64,000 bases of DNA from Nymphaea colorata (taxonomy: Eukaryota > Streptophyta > Magnoliopsida > Nymphaeales > Nymphaeaceae): positions 17,420,370-17,484,369 of the forward strand of contig NC_045140.1 of the NCBI RefSeq assembly GCF_008831285.2, in the 5' to 3' direction. Shown here piece after piece: positions 12,187 to 31,861 of the stretch; positions within the stretch are counted from its first letter, which is position 1; every line of letters starts with the position of its first letter. The notes beneath the pieces are model-generated. The model made no database searches. It was not told where the DNA came from and saw only the letters and a list, made by a program, of their open reading frames with translations. The translations under genes were made by a program, and so were the position numbers.

Positions 12187-12403
12187 CCACTTTTTTGGGA
12201 GCTTTACATTGGGAAGTCCATAATATTCTAAAACTTTTCGATTAACAAAACATTTTATTTTTGTTATATCTATAGAACTTTCATGCACCATTTGATTGTT
12301 GAATAAAAATGGGAAAATTGCAAAACGAAGTATTCCACTATACTCTAGACCATTAATAATGATACTAATTTTATTCAATATAAGGAACAAACTTGAGTGC
12401 AGC
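12187..12403. repeat. Third, partial copy of the inverted-repeat arm
   Basis: About 215 bp, from ACATTGGGAAGTCCATAAT to AAACTTGAGTGCAG, repeats the sequence at about 11140-11330 in the same orientation. It keeps the stretch GAAGTATTCCACTATACTC, which the left arm has (reverse complement) but the right arm has lost. It is therefore not a simple copy of the present right arm. It abuts the left end of copy B. Confidence 0.8.
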
Positions 12404-12655
12404 TATGAACATGGCATCTTCAGGCTTCCCGTTTTCCACTGTTCCTCCTGCAACACAGAGACAGGACAACTATGTTTCCACTATTTTGATGTGAAAAGTA
12501 AAGAGTGCAAGATTATGATGATATCTAGACCATTTATGAACATGGCATCTTCAGGCTTCCTGTTTTCCACTGTTCCTCCTGCAACACAGAGACAGGACAA
12601 CTATGTTTCCACTATTTTGATGTGAAAAGTAAAGAGTGCAAGATTATGATGACAT
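12404..12655. repeat. 131-bp tandem duplication left of UPL copy B
   Basis: Two nearly identical units beginning TATGAACATGGCATCTTCAG start at 12404 and 12535. On the minus strand each contains a splice-acceptor-like TGTTGCAG followed by an open stretch reading GGTVENGKPEDAMF. This may be a scrap of a more distal UPL exon, but I cannot place it in the family with confidence. Confidence 0.7.
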
Positions 12656-12725
12656 CAGTATGTTGGTAAATCAATGCAAATACAAGTTTAGTATAATTCA
12701 GATATGTGAGTAAATTGAAGAGTGT

Positions 12726-15700
12726 CTACTCGGTCAAGTTTGAGCATGCAGACAAAGCTTTCACAAGTTCAGCTATCACTCGCCTTCGTCCTTCACTAGA
12801 ACGACCACACAGCACAACTAAAAACCATGAAGCTTTTTCTGAGAGCTTGAACTTCCATTCATCTATAGTTCCAGAAGTCTTGTCAGAAGACAATGGAAGT
12901 AGCTCATGCAGTACGTGATGCATCAATCCACCATGCACTGAGCCATCAACTTGACTTGATCCACCCCAACGTGATGCAGAACTGCTCCTGATTGAGACAG
13001 GATTGACATATCTGACGAACGAAACAAGATCCTCATCATTTTCTCTGCCAGAAATATTTGATGTCAACGAATCCGCAGACCCACCTTCCTGTTCAGCATC
13101 CTCCTTCTCATCCATTTTTGAATCACTCAACAAAGAAAGTTGCCAAAGTATTTCCTTGAAAATCTTCCCCAGATCCTTCAAAGCATCAGCATCCGCAGAA
13201 CCCAATTAAGGCACCATAGTAGATCCCTCAATTATTTGATCAGAATTTTCTATCTTGGATGGTGCACCATCATTGGAGGCAATCAATGCCCTCTCTTCTA
13301 CATCTGTTTCCATTGGCACTGGAGATGGTGAGGTCACAGATTCCAAAGAAAGCAATGTAGATTCACTTCCTGATCCTATCTTTGATATTGTACGTAATAT
13401 CTCAATCAACATATCCATCCCAGAACCACGAAGAGAAGATGCATGGCGCATCCACTCATCCAACCCTGTAGACAAGGACCCTGGAGTATCACCAGAAAGG
13501 GCACGCAAATAAATCCTTGAAGTAAATATTTTCACAAAACATCTCAAAGCATTCCGATCCTTTACAGCCTGAAGGCCATTGTTATTTAGGCATAGGGCAT
13601 CTAGACACTGTAGGATGCAAGATATTGCTTCTGCAGAGCAAAGTACACCACCCATAATAGCATCCAGAAAAGCACAAGGCAGATCAGCAGCATCCAGGAC
13701 AGAAAAATAGGTGGGGTCCTTGTGAATGAGATCACTCATGACAGTGGCAGCAAGAGAAAATACACCACCACCAAAATCTTTCGCTCTTCTGAAAATAATG
13801 CACAAACATTCTGGTAGTAAACTCTCCTCTGAGCCATAAATGCGAGCAGTGCTACCAGGAGCATAAGTGCCAAGGGATATTGCACGAAGTAATGCCTTCA
13901 TGAGCAGTCGGCGGTGGTAGGACACCAATGACTCTGAGTAAAGAGGCCGAACTTCAAGGTCACTAGAAGTGTCAACAACAGCTTTACATTTTATATTACT
14001 GCCATGGTCATCCTCATTTTTCTTTGAACCCTTCTCCACATAGGACACCTATTTTTAGTCATGCAATCGTGTCACCCAAGCCCCCTAAGTCCCTGAATAG
14101 TGTCGCAGCAGGATTGCTGTAGAACATATATGTCTCCAGAATATGAACTGCTGTGCTCACTAAATGTAAATGCTGAGGATTGATCAAGCAGAGGAAGAAG
14201 AGTGGGCATAAAACCAGCTTCACGTAGAGCAGAGTAACCTGAGGATGATGATACCAAAACAGTGACACGAGACAAGAGGGCTTCAGCAAAAACAATAGAC
14301 CATTTTGAAGACCCAGTCGTAATGGAAACAACAGCCTTTTGCGTAAGACTTGGTAAGATTCCTCGATGCCCCCCAGATGTCACAACACTTAAAACTGTTG
14401 GCTGGAGAGACCTGTCCTAGCAAAGAGCCACCAAAGACAAAATAGCCAGAATACGAATCTTTTCAGGAACTAGCTCTTCATAACTCAGTAAAGTGACTAG
14501 TTCATTAACAAATTCAGGCTCATTGCTAAAGAATGCAGTTAGGTCATCAGCATCATTGCTAGCTTGAACAAGCACCACAAACGCATATAGACGAATGCAG
14601 ATGTACTGCTGACGAGAAGCCAATGAACCAAATGACCTTGCAAAACGCAACCTCGTCAAGAGTGAAAATCGTAACCGTGTTGGTACTTTATATTCCATGA
14701 CTAGCTTGTTTAGAAGATCCAGATCACTCACATGGTGGGAGCCAATGTCTGGCAAGTGAATCACCTGCAGACCTTCTCTCCTCTCTTCTTTACCACCAGT
14801 CTCATCAAGTGAGCCACTCGATTCATAAAACTCAAAATGAAGAGTAGAGCCTAACTGGTGAGCCACAGAGTCGAATCCATTCTCAGTGGCACATGCAATC
14901 AACCCAAGGCCTTCTTCCTTACTACCCCATCCTTGTGAGAATGCAAAAAGTCTTGAATTCACGGTAGGTCTCTGATAGAACACTTTCCAATTGTTTTCTT
15001 TAAAAATGCAGCAAATGTCTGCAAGCTGGCTTCCACAATATCTGCATCCGTGCAAGCGAAAAGAGAAGAAAGATGTTGCTGCGATTGAGATACAGTGAAA
15101 CCATAAGAAGATAGCTCAATACATGTAAATTCCCAAACAGCAGCAAAAAAGAGGATGTGCCGATAACATGATGTTGTCCACCTCCAAATAACCTTAGTTT
15201 TAAACGAATGAGGAATTAAACTACATCACCCCATAAAGATAGCAGGTACCACTGCGATCAGGAAAAGTCCCAGCATAAATTGTTTACAGTCAAGCTCAAA
15301 CAAACATTCTTGGCTTGAAAATGGTTCATGCATATCTACTTCCAGTTGCTAACACTACAAACACGGGATCACCAAAGTTGCAATCTCAATGCTATTCAAG
15401 AGAAAATCTAAAACCTCATAACATCATTTTTACTCAGATTATTTATCATATTTTTTCATTTGCTTAAACCCATACTTCATACTTCATACTCATTAAAACC
15501 CACACTTCAGTGTGACCACAAATTAGAGTTTCAGCGACAACATATCTAGCAGTTCTTACTTCACCAATTCAACTCAGAGCATCTTGGCAGCAAAGTGACC
15601 AAGAAGACCAGCTTCAATTAGCAAGGTAGGTTTCTTTTCGATTAACTGCGCAAACATAACTAACCAATGATTTCTTCACCATCCAAACTCGCAATACACT

Positions 15701-17439
15701 TAATAATTTCTTGTTCTCCTTTAATAAGGCCAAAAAATTCAGCCAAGCTTCCAAATTCGGAAGTAAACAACAACACAGTCTGCCCTGCTTGTTTTCTATA
15801 TGAATTTGCACTACTTTTGTTTTGTATTATCCAAAACAGATGCAAGCATTATGATAAAAGATTTCCTTGAGGAATCTCATGAAGCATTATTCAGCTGAGA
15901 CATGGCACAAAAGTGCATAAAAAAGATTCCTCTTGTACCTCTATAAGATTGCCTATTATTCACCTGATGTAAAGGAAAACAGTCACCCCAGGCACCTCTA
16001 AAAAGCTGCCAAAAGCTCTGCAATAGTAGAGCAAAAAAAATCATGAAATCAGAGAAAGAAAATGAAACAAAAAAAATAACCCACTAGAAAAGGAACTATC
16101 TCAAAAGAAGGTTTTCTGGCATTTCAGACCTAGATAACCTTAGTCTACAACCTGATATAATTTCTCCATGACTTCCCAAGATAGTGTTGAACAGGCAGAC
16201 CAGCAGTTAGGTGGGGCCACATATATCATATTGACACACTCATAGCATTCAATGCAGTATGTTCACTTTAGTTCAAGGGTATCAATGATGCCTTCAACAG
16301 CATAAGGTCTAGGTACAAGGGTTCTTTTATCATGTGCTAGAATGGAAAAAAAATTCAAAAATATTCTGCAGCAATGTATACAAAAATGATATAGCATTTA
16401 AATGAATTCAATGATCTCGAGACAGTGTAAGCTTTATGAGTTACTGCCATAAACAAGAGAAATTTGGCGATCTGCAGGTACACATGAAGGAGAACAAAAT
16501 AAGTTAGCTGACAAAATCTTTTGCAGGCAATAGAACTTGCAGCTTTTACTTATGTGCAGTTCTTGTTAAGTGCTGAAACAAATTTCTAGGGGCACTGGAG
16601 AACTGGTTCAAGAACAGTATAAGGCTATGAGCACTTCGGCTAATATCTAATTTGATTATGTGCAGTTCTTGTTAAGTACTGAAACAAATTTCTAGGGCAC
16701 TGCAGAACTGGTTCAAGAACAGTATAAGCACTTTGGCTAATATCTAATTTGATGCTGTTTAGTTCTCATGCTGAGGAAAAAAAAACAGTGAATTCAGTTC
16801 AGTGAGTCACTCACACAGGCACATAGATCGGGAGTCAATATTGGACTGTTCTGTTGGGCATAACTCCTCAAGAAGGCACAGATTTGGTGCTTCATGCAGT
16901 GGTAAAGCTCTTGGGAAATGTATAATAATGCCAACTTTATATTAAACTACAAATACATGCATAGTCAACAACTCAATATAGCTGTACATGCATAAAGATA
17001 ATCCCTTAGCAAGTTTATGCCTTCATGAGCAGTCGACGGTGGACTTTTCGGGCTCCACCATGGAAGCCCAAATCATTACAATCCCACACAGAGATCAACA
17101 CTTGTTACCATTAACCACCTTCTGCATGATCGATGACCCATGCAACTCAATAACAAAGGTAGTGGTACCGGGGTTCTTCACTGTGATAGCATAAGCTAAC
17201 GCATCAATCCGCCAAATAGATGATTGCCGGCCCAATAATCAGCTGGATAAACCAAAACTCAACCGATTATAATCGAAGGAGCACCGAATTTCAATCGTCA
17301 ATACGTCCAAAGCCCGCGAAAGAAAATGAACAACGTCAATCACTAAGATAGAAAAATGCGTAAACCCAACATTAACAATTTAGGGTTTTCGGGATTCTCG
17401 GCATAGCACTTCAAGAACCCTCCTCCGTTTCAGCTTCAT
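12726..17439 (-). pseudogene. UPL1/UPL2-like pseudogene, copy B
   Basis: A tandem, same-orientation duplicate of copy A that can no longer make the protein. Exon 1 survives at 17410-17439. Exons 2 and 3 are deleted. The exon-4 homologue runs from 15078 to 12726. Compared with A it has a 1-nt deletion near 14966 (KCSIRDPTLNS frame lost), CAG to TAG at about 14417, a 5-nt deletion near 14185 and a 2-nt deletion near 14050. At 13206 the frame reads ..GSTMVP, then TAA, then LGSADADALKDLG; the family normally has about 150 residues between these blocks. A second in-frame join, RWGG to SSQVDGSVHGGL, skips roughly a thousand residues to the block SEKASWFLVVLCGRSSEGRR. The frame ends ..SNLTE, stop. 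Introns are retained, so this is duplicated genomic DNA and not a retrocopy. Confidence 0.9.
17019..17043. other. Deletion junction in copy B with templated filler
   Basis: Copy A sequence ending at 4824 (GCAAGTTTAT) is joined here to copy A sequence resuming near 9049 (CGACGGTGGACTTTT). Between them lie about 18 extra bases, TGCCTTCATGAGCAGTCG. These match the UPL exon at about 13894-13911 of copy B; copy A reads CATAAG there instead of CATGAG. Confidence 0.75.
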
Positions 17440-18125
17440 ATTGAATTACCGGCCCGTTCGGATCACCGGCCACGCCCACGAACGCAACTACGCATCCGAC
17501 CGATTTCCGGCCAGACAACGAGAAGCCTCTCAAAAAACAACCTATTCTGGGCAGATGACGGATCGGAAATCCCTCGGGCGATCGAAAACTAAAGGAAACG
17601 GAGAGTACGTAGTCAAGAAGAGTTCTTTCCTTCGCCAGAACGAATCGTAAGATGAGAGAGAGAGAGAGATGGGGGGTGGTTCTTCCTCTCGCCCGGACGA
17701 ACACAATAAAAAGGAGGAGGAAGAATCCTTTTTTTCCTTGGAAGGAAATGAGTGAAATCTTTTGCCTTCAACAACTTCCTTATAACCAGAGAGAGCGAGA
17801 GAGGCTCGGAGTAAAAGAGCGTCAGTGCTCCTCACATTTTCACTAATACTTTATTAGTAAACGTTTTCTTTTCATTATTAATTTTATATTTTGTAACAGA
17901 AACACAGATAAGGATGCTAATAAATACTGACTCAATTCCTAAAACAATCCAACTTTTTCTTTTTTCGATTTTACATATTTTTGGTGATGCTTTCAATTTT
18001 TATTTAAATTTCATTGCATTTTCACCATGCAATATTGCTTCTATAAGGAAAAATAATATCAGAAAATTACTAAAAATTATGACCCCGTGAATCTGACATT
18101 TCTCCTATTACTTCGCTGATATTTC
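17440..18125 (-). promoter_or_regulatory. Promoter remnant of UPL copy B
   Basis: Homologous to copy A 9453-10140, including the 5' UTR and the TATA region (here TATAAGG on the minus strand near 17790). Homology ends at about 18125, which marks the right border of the duplicated segment. None of the inverted-repeat sequence distal to that point is present here. Confidence 0.6.
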
Positions 18126-19832
18126 AAATCCGAATACAAATAAAAATGCTCATAAGCAATGCTAAGATATCTTAAGGTTATCACAATCTCTTGGAAGTTA
18201 TTATTGCTAAATTTTCCATCAGGGGGGTCTCCGTGCACGTTCCCGAAGGGGATGCGGTATTATAACATCATAAGCTTGTTTCTAAAATAAAGGGAGATTT
18301 TTTAATAAGGGTCATTTTGCATGTTTCTGAACGGGGATGGCTGGGTCATAACATTATGAGCTTATACATAAAAGTGTATACAAGCCAGTTACTTTGACGC
18401 TAATGACCATCACCAACGTGAAGGACTTGAGAACATCCTTTTTGAGCGGCCGGAACTTTCGCCGGTGTCCTCGCTAAGCTATCACGTCAGAAAAGAAAAC
18501 GTTGACTTCACAGACAATTGCTTCACCATGACAAAGACAAAGTTGGGCTATGCAGAGAAAAGGATGCAGATCAAAGCAATGCACGCTTCAGTGCCACCCC
18601 ATGCCTGCAACACCACAAAGACAGTTAGACAATGACTTGATAACGCCAAAAGAAAAAAACCAAAAGCGGTTGTCCAATTTAGAAAAATTTCTAAAAGACG
18701 CAATTTCCATCTTGATTTTTTTCATTCGCATGATTTTCAACATTTTCTTCGTTATCAGCAAAAATAAGAAAAACTGAATACATAACGAACGAATAGAGAA
18801 CGAAAACCACCTTTTAATAGAAAGAAGCACTTTTACTAAAGTCAAGCAGCTTCAGAATTTTTTGGAACCAAACCAAATTTACAGAACAAATTTATTATCA
18901 TATTATCCTCACAATATGTAATACAAGTTGCAGTTCAAGTTGTATTATTTCAAGGCAAGCAAGAAACGGATACGCATACAAGGTGGTTGGCTCGAAACCT
19001 CCAAGTTTACTTTATTAAAAAAAACATTGAATACCAGATAGCCAAAACGAATCAGGAGAATTTTCCAGTGATTAGAGACCAAGGCATCGCAAACACGGGG
19101 GCATCCAAGCGAAGACAATAGAACAGGAGATGACAATCATCCGCTCCCTCAGTTGAAAGGTTATTCTTGTTTCCGAATGGAAGAATGTGTAGTGTCCAGA
19201 GACTTTATCACTTGTCTCGCAGAGTTAGACCCTAGCTAAGCTAGTAACCTCAACCCTAGGGCCTATGCCTGCTTTGGCTCAGAAATTTGACGGCCATGGG
19301 AATCATCGGCAGCCGCATTTCTGCTACAGATTGGCCCAACCAGCTATGCCAAAACTATTGGGGCCAGCTGAAAGGTCGTTCGTTCTCGTTAAAGAAAAAA
19401 AAAATCCCTTTTTTCCCAAGTAAGTTGCCTACAATTCTTCCAAAGTTTTTATCATTGCTTTTCACATACAGTAGAAATTCACTCAGAAGAGTTGGAGCAA
19501 ACTAGATGCACGCCTGCACCCAGACGTCATGATGTTCGATAAAATAATACGTGGAACCTCAACCAGCTGTTAGTGAATTGGCAAAACTAGGCCATTGTGA
19601 ATGGACTAAAACAAAATTTCACTCCAGAAAACAAAATTTTCAATGTTATTACCTTGAACTGCATTGACTGCTATGCTTCAAACAAGCTAACATGCTCACG
19701 CAGTGAAAATTTTCCAGTTCATGAAAAGAAGGGAAGGAAAGATTCGAGAACCGGACAGAATCGGATACTTTGAAATCGCTGCACGATGAGGAGAGAAGGA
19801 CACGAATGCAAGTGTTACCAAGCGAAACAAAC
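18126..19832. other. Intergenic region between UPL copy B and the thiolase 3' end
   Basis: No gene was recognised. Near 18215-18375 there is an imperfect roughly 100-bp direct repeat (landmark ATAACATCATAAGCTTGTTT and a diverged second version). The right part, next to 19833, should include the 3' UTR of the thiolase gene on the minus strand; no polyadenylation site was assigned. Confidence 0.4.
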
Positions 19833-26247
<6,415 letters not shown>

Positions 26248-27950
26248 AAATAATCCAACAAGGACTACAAAAAAACCCTCGAATCTGAAAAATATATGAC
26301 TTGTTATCAAACAATACCAAGAGGGATAGAGAGAGAGAGAAGTTCAGGTGGAAAATGAAGAAGCCAAACTGGCGAGAGAGATTAATGCAGAAGAAACTTC
26401 GTCAAGTTCATAATCGAGTAATTCTTTGCATATTTTTCCTACGTTTGGCCACACGAAAGTTGAAGTAAGATCTCGTCTGAGGAACAAATAAATGCAGATT
26501 ATCAATCACAGACAAGGGCGTGTTTTTCTTTTCTGACATTTACTATTATAAAGACCATGAATGATGAATGAAAGGAAAAGCTTTCATAAACAAATATATG
26601 ACGCACAATAAAACATCTCACACAGAAGAATTCTGAGAATTCATAGAAAGCAGGCGAGTCATCTCGGTGAACCATTTTGAGTTTGACATTCACGTCGAAC
26701 AATTTTAAAATAGAACGACGTATGACCAAGTTTTAATTGGACTCAAAATACACTAGCTTAACTAGAGCAGGGTAAGCTTTGATACGTGGAACCAGACACT
26801 AGCTTGAAGATGTATGAGCTGGATAACAAAAGCAAATCAAATAATTCCTTGATTCACCTTTTTTTCATCGAAAATGCCGCAAAAAGGTTTTGACAATCAC
26901 TGTGAACTGATGATCCTCCAAGTTTAGGTCAGGTTCACGATCTAAAACTTCAGTGAACTTACTTTCCAAATTCTCAATAAAATAAAAGAAAAAACCTGAA
27001 GAGACCTGTTACTCGCAGTAATCAAATCAAGAGATAATAGTTTCGTAAGAAGATTTTTTATCCGCTAGCATGCTGAGAAAAAATAATTGTTTTGCATTAT
27101 TATGCTTCTTTCATTGTCCTGCTAAGTTAATTTGATTCATATATTCTGCATGATGAGAGAAGAAAAACGAACTTGAAGCATTGTACACATTTTTTTTTTT
27201 TTTTTCAAAAAATAGCAAGAATAGGAGCTCAACACTAGAGGCTGCGATTTTAAGGAAAAATTTATATATACATTGCTTGCACCATGTTCTATTGCGGAGA
27301 AAATTTATTCCTTGGAAAACAAAAAAGAAAGAGAAAATAATAGATACTAAATTCAACCTGACGAATTAAGCAACAGAGACGTTGTTCACTTCGAGGACAA
27401 CTGGAAATCCAAGTAACTAATGCTAGGCTGAGATTTGAAAAGAGAGCGAAAGGAATACATACACCGAGTTCATTTTAAAGGATTAAAAAGGAAAGAGTCA
27501 TTCCAGCAAAAAATGAAAAAATAAGAGAAAATAAACAAAAAAGGTCCTCCGAAGAAGAAAAAGTTATGAGAAAAAAAAACACACCAAAGTAACGAGTCAA
27601 GTTATTTACCACGCTGCTCACTTCCAGATAAACCAGAAATCCACCGGAATTCTCCGCGGAGCGAGTAGAAAAACAGCACAAAATTCCCAGAGTTTCTGTC
27701 GGGATCAAAAGAATTAACGCCCGCGGATTCGGAAATCGATCCACAACAAGCTCCTACTGAAGAAATAACAAATGCATGAAACAGAGGAAAAATACGGAGA
27801 GAATAAGCTGCGGAGGCGGGAAGCAGAGCGATGGCATTACCGCAGAGTCGTAGACGGAACAAACACGTCAGGCCTTCGACAGACACGCTAAATAGCAAGC
27901 TGAAATTTTCGGAATTTCCATTCACAGTCTTGCTTCAGGCCTTGTTTTAA
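26248..27950 (-). promoter_or_regulatory. Thiolase 5' UTR, UTR intron(s) and promoter region
   Basis: Upstream of the ATG the minus strand shows an acceptor (TTTTTTCAG followed by ATTCGAGGG near 26285). Candidate donors are GTG|GTAAAT near 27610 and GCG|GTAATG near 27840, so the 5' UTR is probably split by a 1.3-1.5 kb intron. The exact first exon and TSS cannot be set. No other gene is visible in this stretch. Confidence 0.4.
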
Positions 27951-28121
27951 AAACACGACTTACTTTTGTGCTACTAGAACTAAACTAAGGCGGTCGGGAA
28001 GAAAATGTTTTCAGAGTACATGCAAAAAGAATGACGTTTAACAATAATGTCAAGAAAAATAGTTTAATTGTGTCTAACACCAAATTAAAAAAGCAAGGTC
28101 ATTTTTATGAAATATCTGGAA

Positions 28122-28164
<43 letters not shown>

Positions 28165-30954
28165 GAAGTCGTTTCCAAAATAATAGTAACGAAAAAAATG
28201 GGATTTAAAGAAGTTAAATTGCATTCAAAAATCGGATTTAGCTAAATTTGAGAACCAAAACTAAATTTACAAGCAATTCAGATCTACACGATCAACAAAT
28301 ATTGAAATTCAGATTCAATCGAATCCGGTATGAGTAAAAACGTCTTAAGGGAGTGACTATTATAGACTGACCTGGTAGAAGCCCAGGCTTTCGTTCGATT
28401 TCCTAGAGCGTCACTCCAGCATAAACCTAGACCTTGATTCGATTCTCATGGGCGTCAGTCCTTTTTATACAGAAAACACGATAATATTAGATCCTTATGC
28501 AATTTATCTGGCGAAGCGACCGAAGGATTTCAGTAAAGCCTGTATGTTTTAACTTTTATGTGTTAGTAAAACCTGTATTTTTTTTTGTAGTGGATGATGG
28601 AAGTATCAATGGATGAGGAACATGAAAAGCTAAGTGATGTTTTCTTTGAACTGCAAGGAAGCAAATTCTGCCTTTACCACCAAGGCACCAACTATTCAAT
28701 GACAATTGTTACGGGGCTTAGTTTAAGTTGTCGTCGTGTACAATTCTGATATCGGTACATGTGCTAGCCAAAATGAACCATTACTTAACGTTTTCCTCTA
28801 CATGCCCGTGTGCAGAAACTGAGGAAGGGTATTTTAGTAATTTGTTAAATATATTTTCATAATTTTATTTATTTTTAATTTTTTTTAAATAATATGAACT
28901 AATTATATTTTAGTCATTAACCATACTGACACCAAAAATCATGCATTAATATGATCAAGTTTGCTTGTTAGCTGATTGTACTGGACTGATAATTCAAGAC
29001 AAGTCATCAGAAAAACTAGCCTTTAGAATGTGTTTGAGAGAGAATAATGAGATGCCTCACCCTAAGGGGCAGTTTGTATGCAAGGAAATGGGGTGCAAAA
29101 GAAATTAATATAAAAAAAGATGAGTTTGTTTGGTTGGGATGAAAAAAAAAAGCGCGTGCAAATGTGTGTTTAGATATGAGGAGAAAAAAAGGAAAAAAAT
29201 GAAATGAAAAGGAGGGGAAGGTAGGGATTTTCAATCCAAAAAAAAAGGAGAGTTTTGGATGAAAATGAGATTGACCCGTATGATAATATTACAGACCTTA
29301 TAAAACCAGCAACTGACATAGTTTGCATTGTGAAAGTTAAATATGGTATGCATTAGTAGATAGGTTTCAAAATTTTTCAGTGAACAAAAAAAAAAAAATC
29401 ACAACACTGCTGCAATAAATTCAATAGGGGAACAGCTAAAAAATAAACACGACGGCCCAAAAGTATAAATAATCATTCAATATAATCACCTCAAATCTTG
29501 GAAGCAGTTAAAATGAAGGGTAGTGGGGACATTGTCATAAACAAAATAAATTATATTCTTTTCATTCATTTACACATAAAAAAAAACATTGTTTTTGACA
29601 TTTCTCTTCCTTTCCATTCATCCAAACAAAACTTAAAGACAACCGCCACAATAAATAACAAGCAAGGATGCGTGAAAAATTGATTGAAAGACACTCATTA
29701 AAGACAAAAAAGAGGTAGGGTTTGATCCATAATCATGTTTCCAAGACGAATTCCATGAATGATTCGAATCATGGCATGAAACACTGATAGTTAAGGATAC
29801 ACAAGTTCATTGAGCTTGCAGCACTATACAGACATTTTAACAAATATGATACGGTTGTTGAAATTAGATAAAAGTTTTGACCCTCAATCAAAGTTTTTTT
29901 CCTTTACCATTTGAAGGCTTGCATTGGTGGGACCCAGCTTTGGTGGGAATGGATCTATTCACATGCCGGACTCCGTCCGATCCATTTCAAGGTTAGGATC
30001 CAATAAAGTAAGATGACAAATTTGTTATATCTTGAAGGGTGATTAATATTTTGAAAATTTTACAAGAAGGTGCTGAACTTTTGGGCGGTTCAAAGATGTT
30101 TGCCTAACTTTTCATAAATAAACAAAGAGGTGCCATGAGAATGATTGAGCTTTGGTTATCAATCACTTAGCTATCTAACCAGAGTCGTACATCAGAATGG
30201 TTGAGAGAAAGAAAAAAAAATATAAAATAATAATAGATGATGAAAATGTTCATCATTTTTTTTGTTTTTCTTTTAATCACCGTGTTAATCACACGGTTCT
30301 GGTTTAGATGGTTGGGTGGTTCTAAAAATCCAGTGACACCATTTAAGTTTTCAAGTTAATGGTTCTTTTCAAACTCAAAAACCACACACACACGAGTCCC
30401 GACCTGACTCAAACACATTTTTTTCCTTTTCATTATTTTTAAGTTGCGATTTAATCTTTATTTATGTAATATTAAATGTAAGTGTGGGGTACAATGTACA
30501 TAGTTTAACTACATTATTAAGCATATATATGTTTGTATGTACACACGTGCAGGATTTTAAATCGATCCGATGTCAAGGTGCTGATACTTGGAAGCAGCTC
30601 GGAAGTGAAAGACGAGCACAAATAAATATCACAAAAATAAAGAATATATATATCTATAATATTCTCCTTTTTCAAGTATAATTATCAAATATCAATGATT
30701 TTGTGGTTTTAAACTATGCATCAAATTATGGCATCCGAGAATCTAATGCACTATCAAACTTACGGAACCACAAAAGCTTAATGCGGGGGAGCACAACATT
30801 GCATAAAGTTATGTGTGGTGTCATTAATATTTGATAATTAATCTGTAGCGTGTGTACACATCATATAGTAAATGAACTATGAAATGGTCTCTTCTGTATA
30901 AAAGGTTGCATCTTCATTCTATTACAAAATATATAAACTTGATTTTTTTAATAC

Positions 30955-30996
<42 letters not shown>

Positions 30997-31550
30997 GTAT
31001 GTGCAATTAAAAAATCAGAATTTGAGTAAGTTTTTGCGATTTTGTCAAAACTCGAGCATGTTTGTGCAAAATTTTGTTGCCCATGTTTTAAGTTTAAGCT
31101 AATTCAATTTTAGAAAAATGTAGCTCTGATTTAAAATAATAATTTGCATGAAAATAAAATTCAGGAAGAAGGTCGTTGTGGGAGAGATAATGGCGGGTCG
31201 TTTTAAGAAGTGGTGAAAAATATATTACTTATTAAAAAAATAAAAATAGCGAGATTTTAGGGAGAGAGAGAGTGAGGTGGGAAGATGACTCCAACGACCA
31301 ACGTAGATGAGTGAGGAGACCCTGATTTCAGACTAAAGTCCCTTGTTCTCCCTTCATAAAGGAGATTCAAAACCGCTAGGTTCTAAAGATCCGACGGTCT
31401 AAAACAAAAGGAGAGTAAGGCGGCCATGATCGACGGCGCTGATTGAAAGATGAAAACGTCCTCTATTATTATTTTTTTCAAACTTTCAGGACATTATTTT
31501 TCTGGTGCAAAAGCAGGGAGGAGGGAGGGATCCAAGCAAGCAGGCGACGA
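27951..31550. other. Intergenic region between thiolase and TRM1
   Basis: AT-rich, with no recognised gene. It contains TA microsatellites at 28130-28161 and 30966-30991. At 28358-28470 are two SINE-like segments with B box-like motifs (GTTCGATTTCC and GATTCGATTCTC). Purine-rich low-complexity sequence spans 29090-29260. Confidence 0.4.
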
Positions 31551-31551
31551 A

Positions 31552-31861
31552 AAACCCTAAAAACCCTTCAGCACCTTGACTTCTTTCCTTCGCCCTCCAT
31601 CTCCTTGCTTTTTCCAGACAAGAACCCTAAACCCTAGTCCGATATCTTTCTCTCGCTGGAGAGAGAGCGAGAGATTTATCGCCTGCTTGGTAACGATTGA
31701 AGCGTGAAGGTTGAATCGATAACCGTCGGATTTATTTGTTTATTTATTTATTTTTCGGTTGTTTTGAGAGCTTGAGAGGAATACGTGGTGGGAGGTGAGG
31801 GGAAGAGGGTTTTTTTGTTTAAACTTTCTGTGTGGTTCCTTTCCTGGATTCCGTGCCCAAG
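31552..31861 (+). promoter_or_regulatory. TRM1 promoter/5' UTR with telo-box motifs
   Basis: Telo-box motifs AAACCCTAA (31552-31560) and AACCCTAAACCCTAG (31623-31637) lie upstream of the start, followed by a GA-rich tract near 31658-31675. Telo-boxes are typical of plant genes for the translation apparatus, which fits a tRNA-modification enzyme. The TSS was not assigned. Confidence 0.5.

Noticed and set aside
31832-31861. N-terminal extension of TRM1 (VPFLDSVPK)
   Set aside because: The codon at 31832 is GTG; the first in-frame ATG is at 31862.
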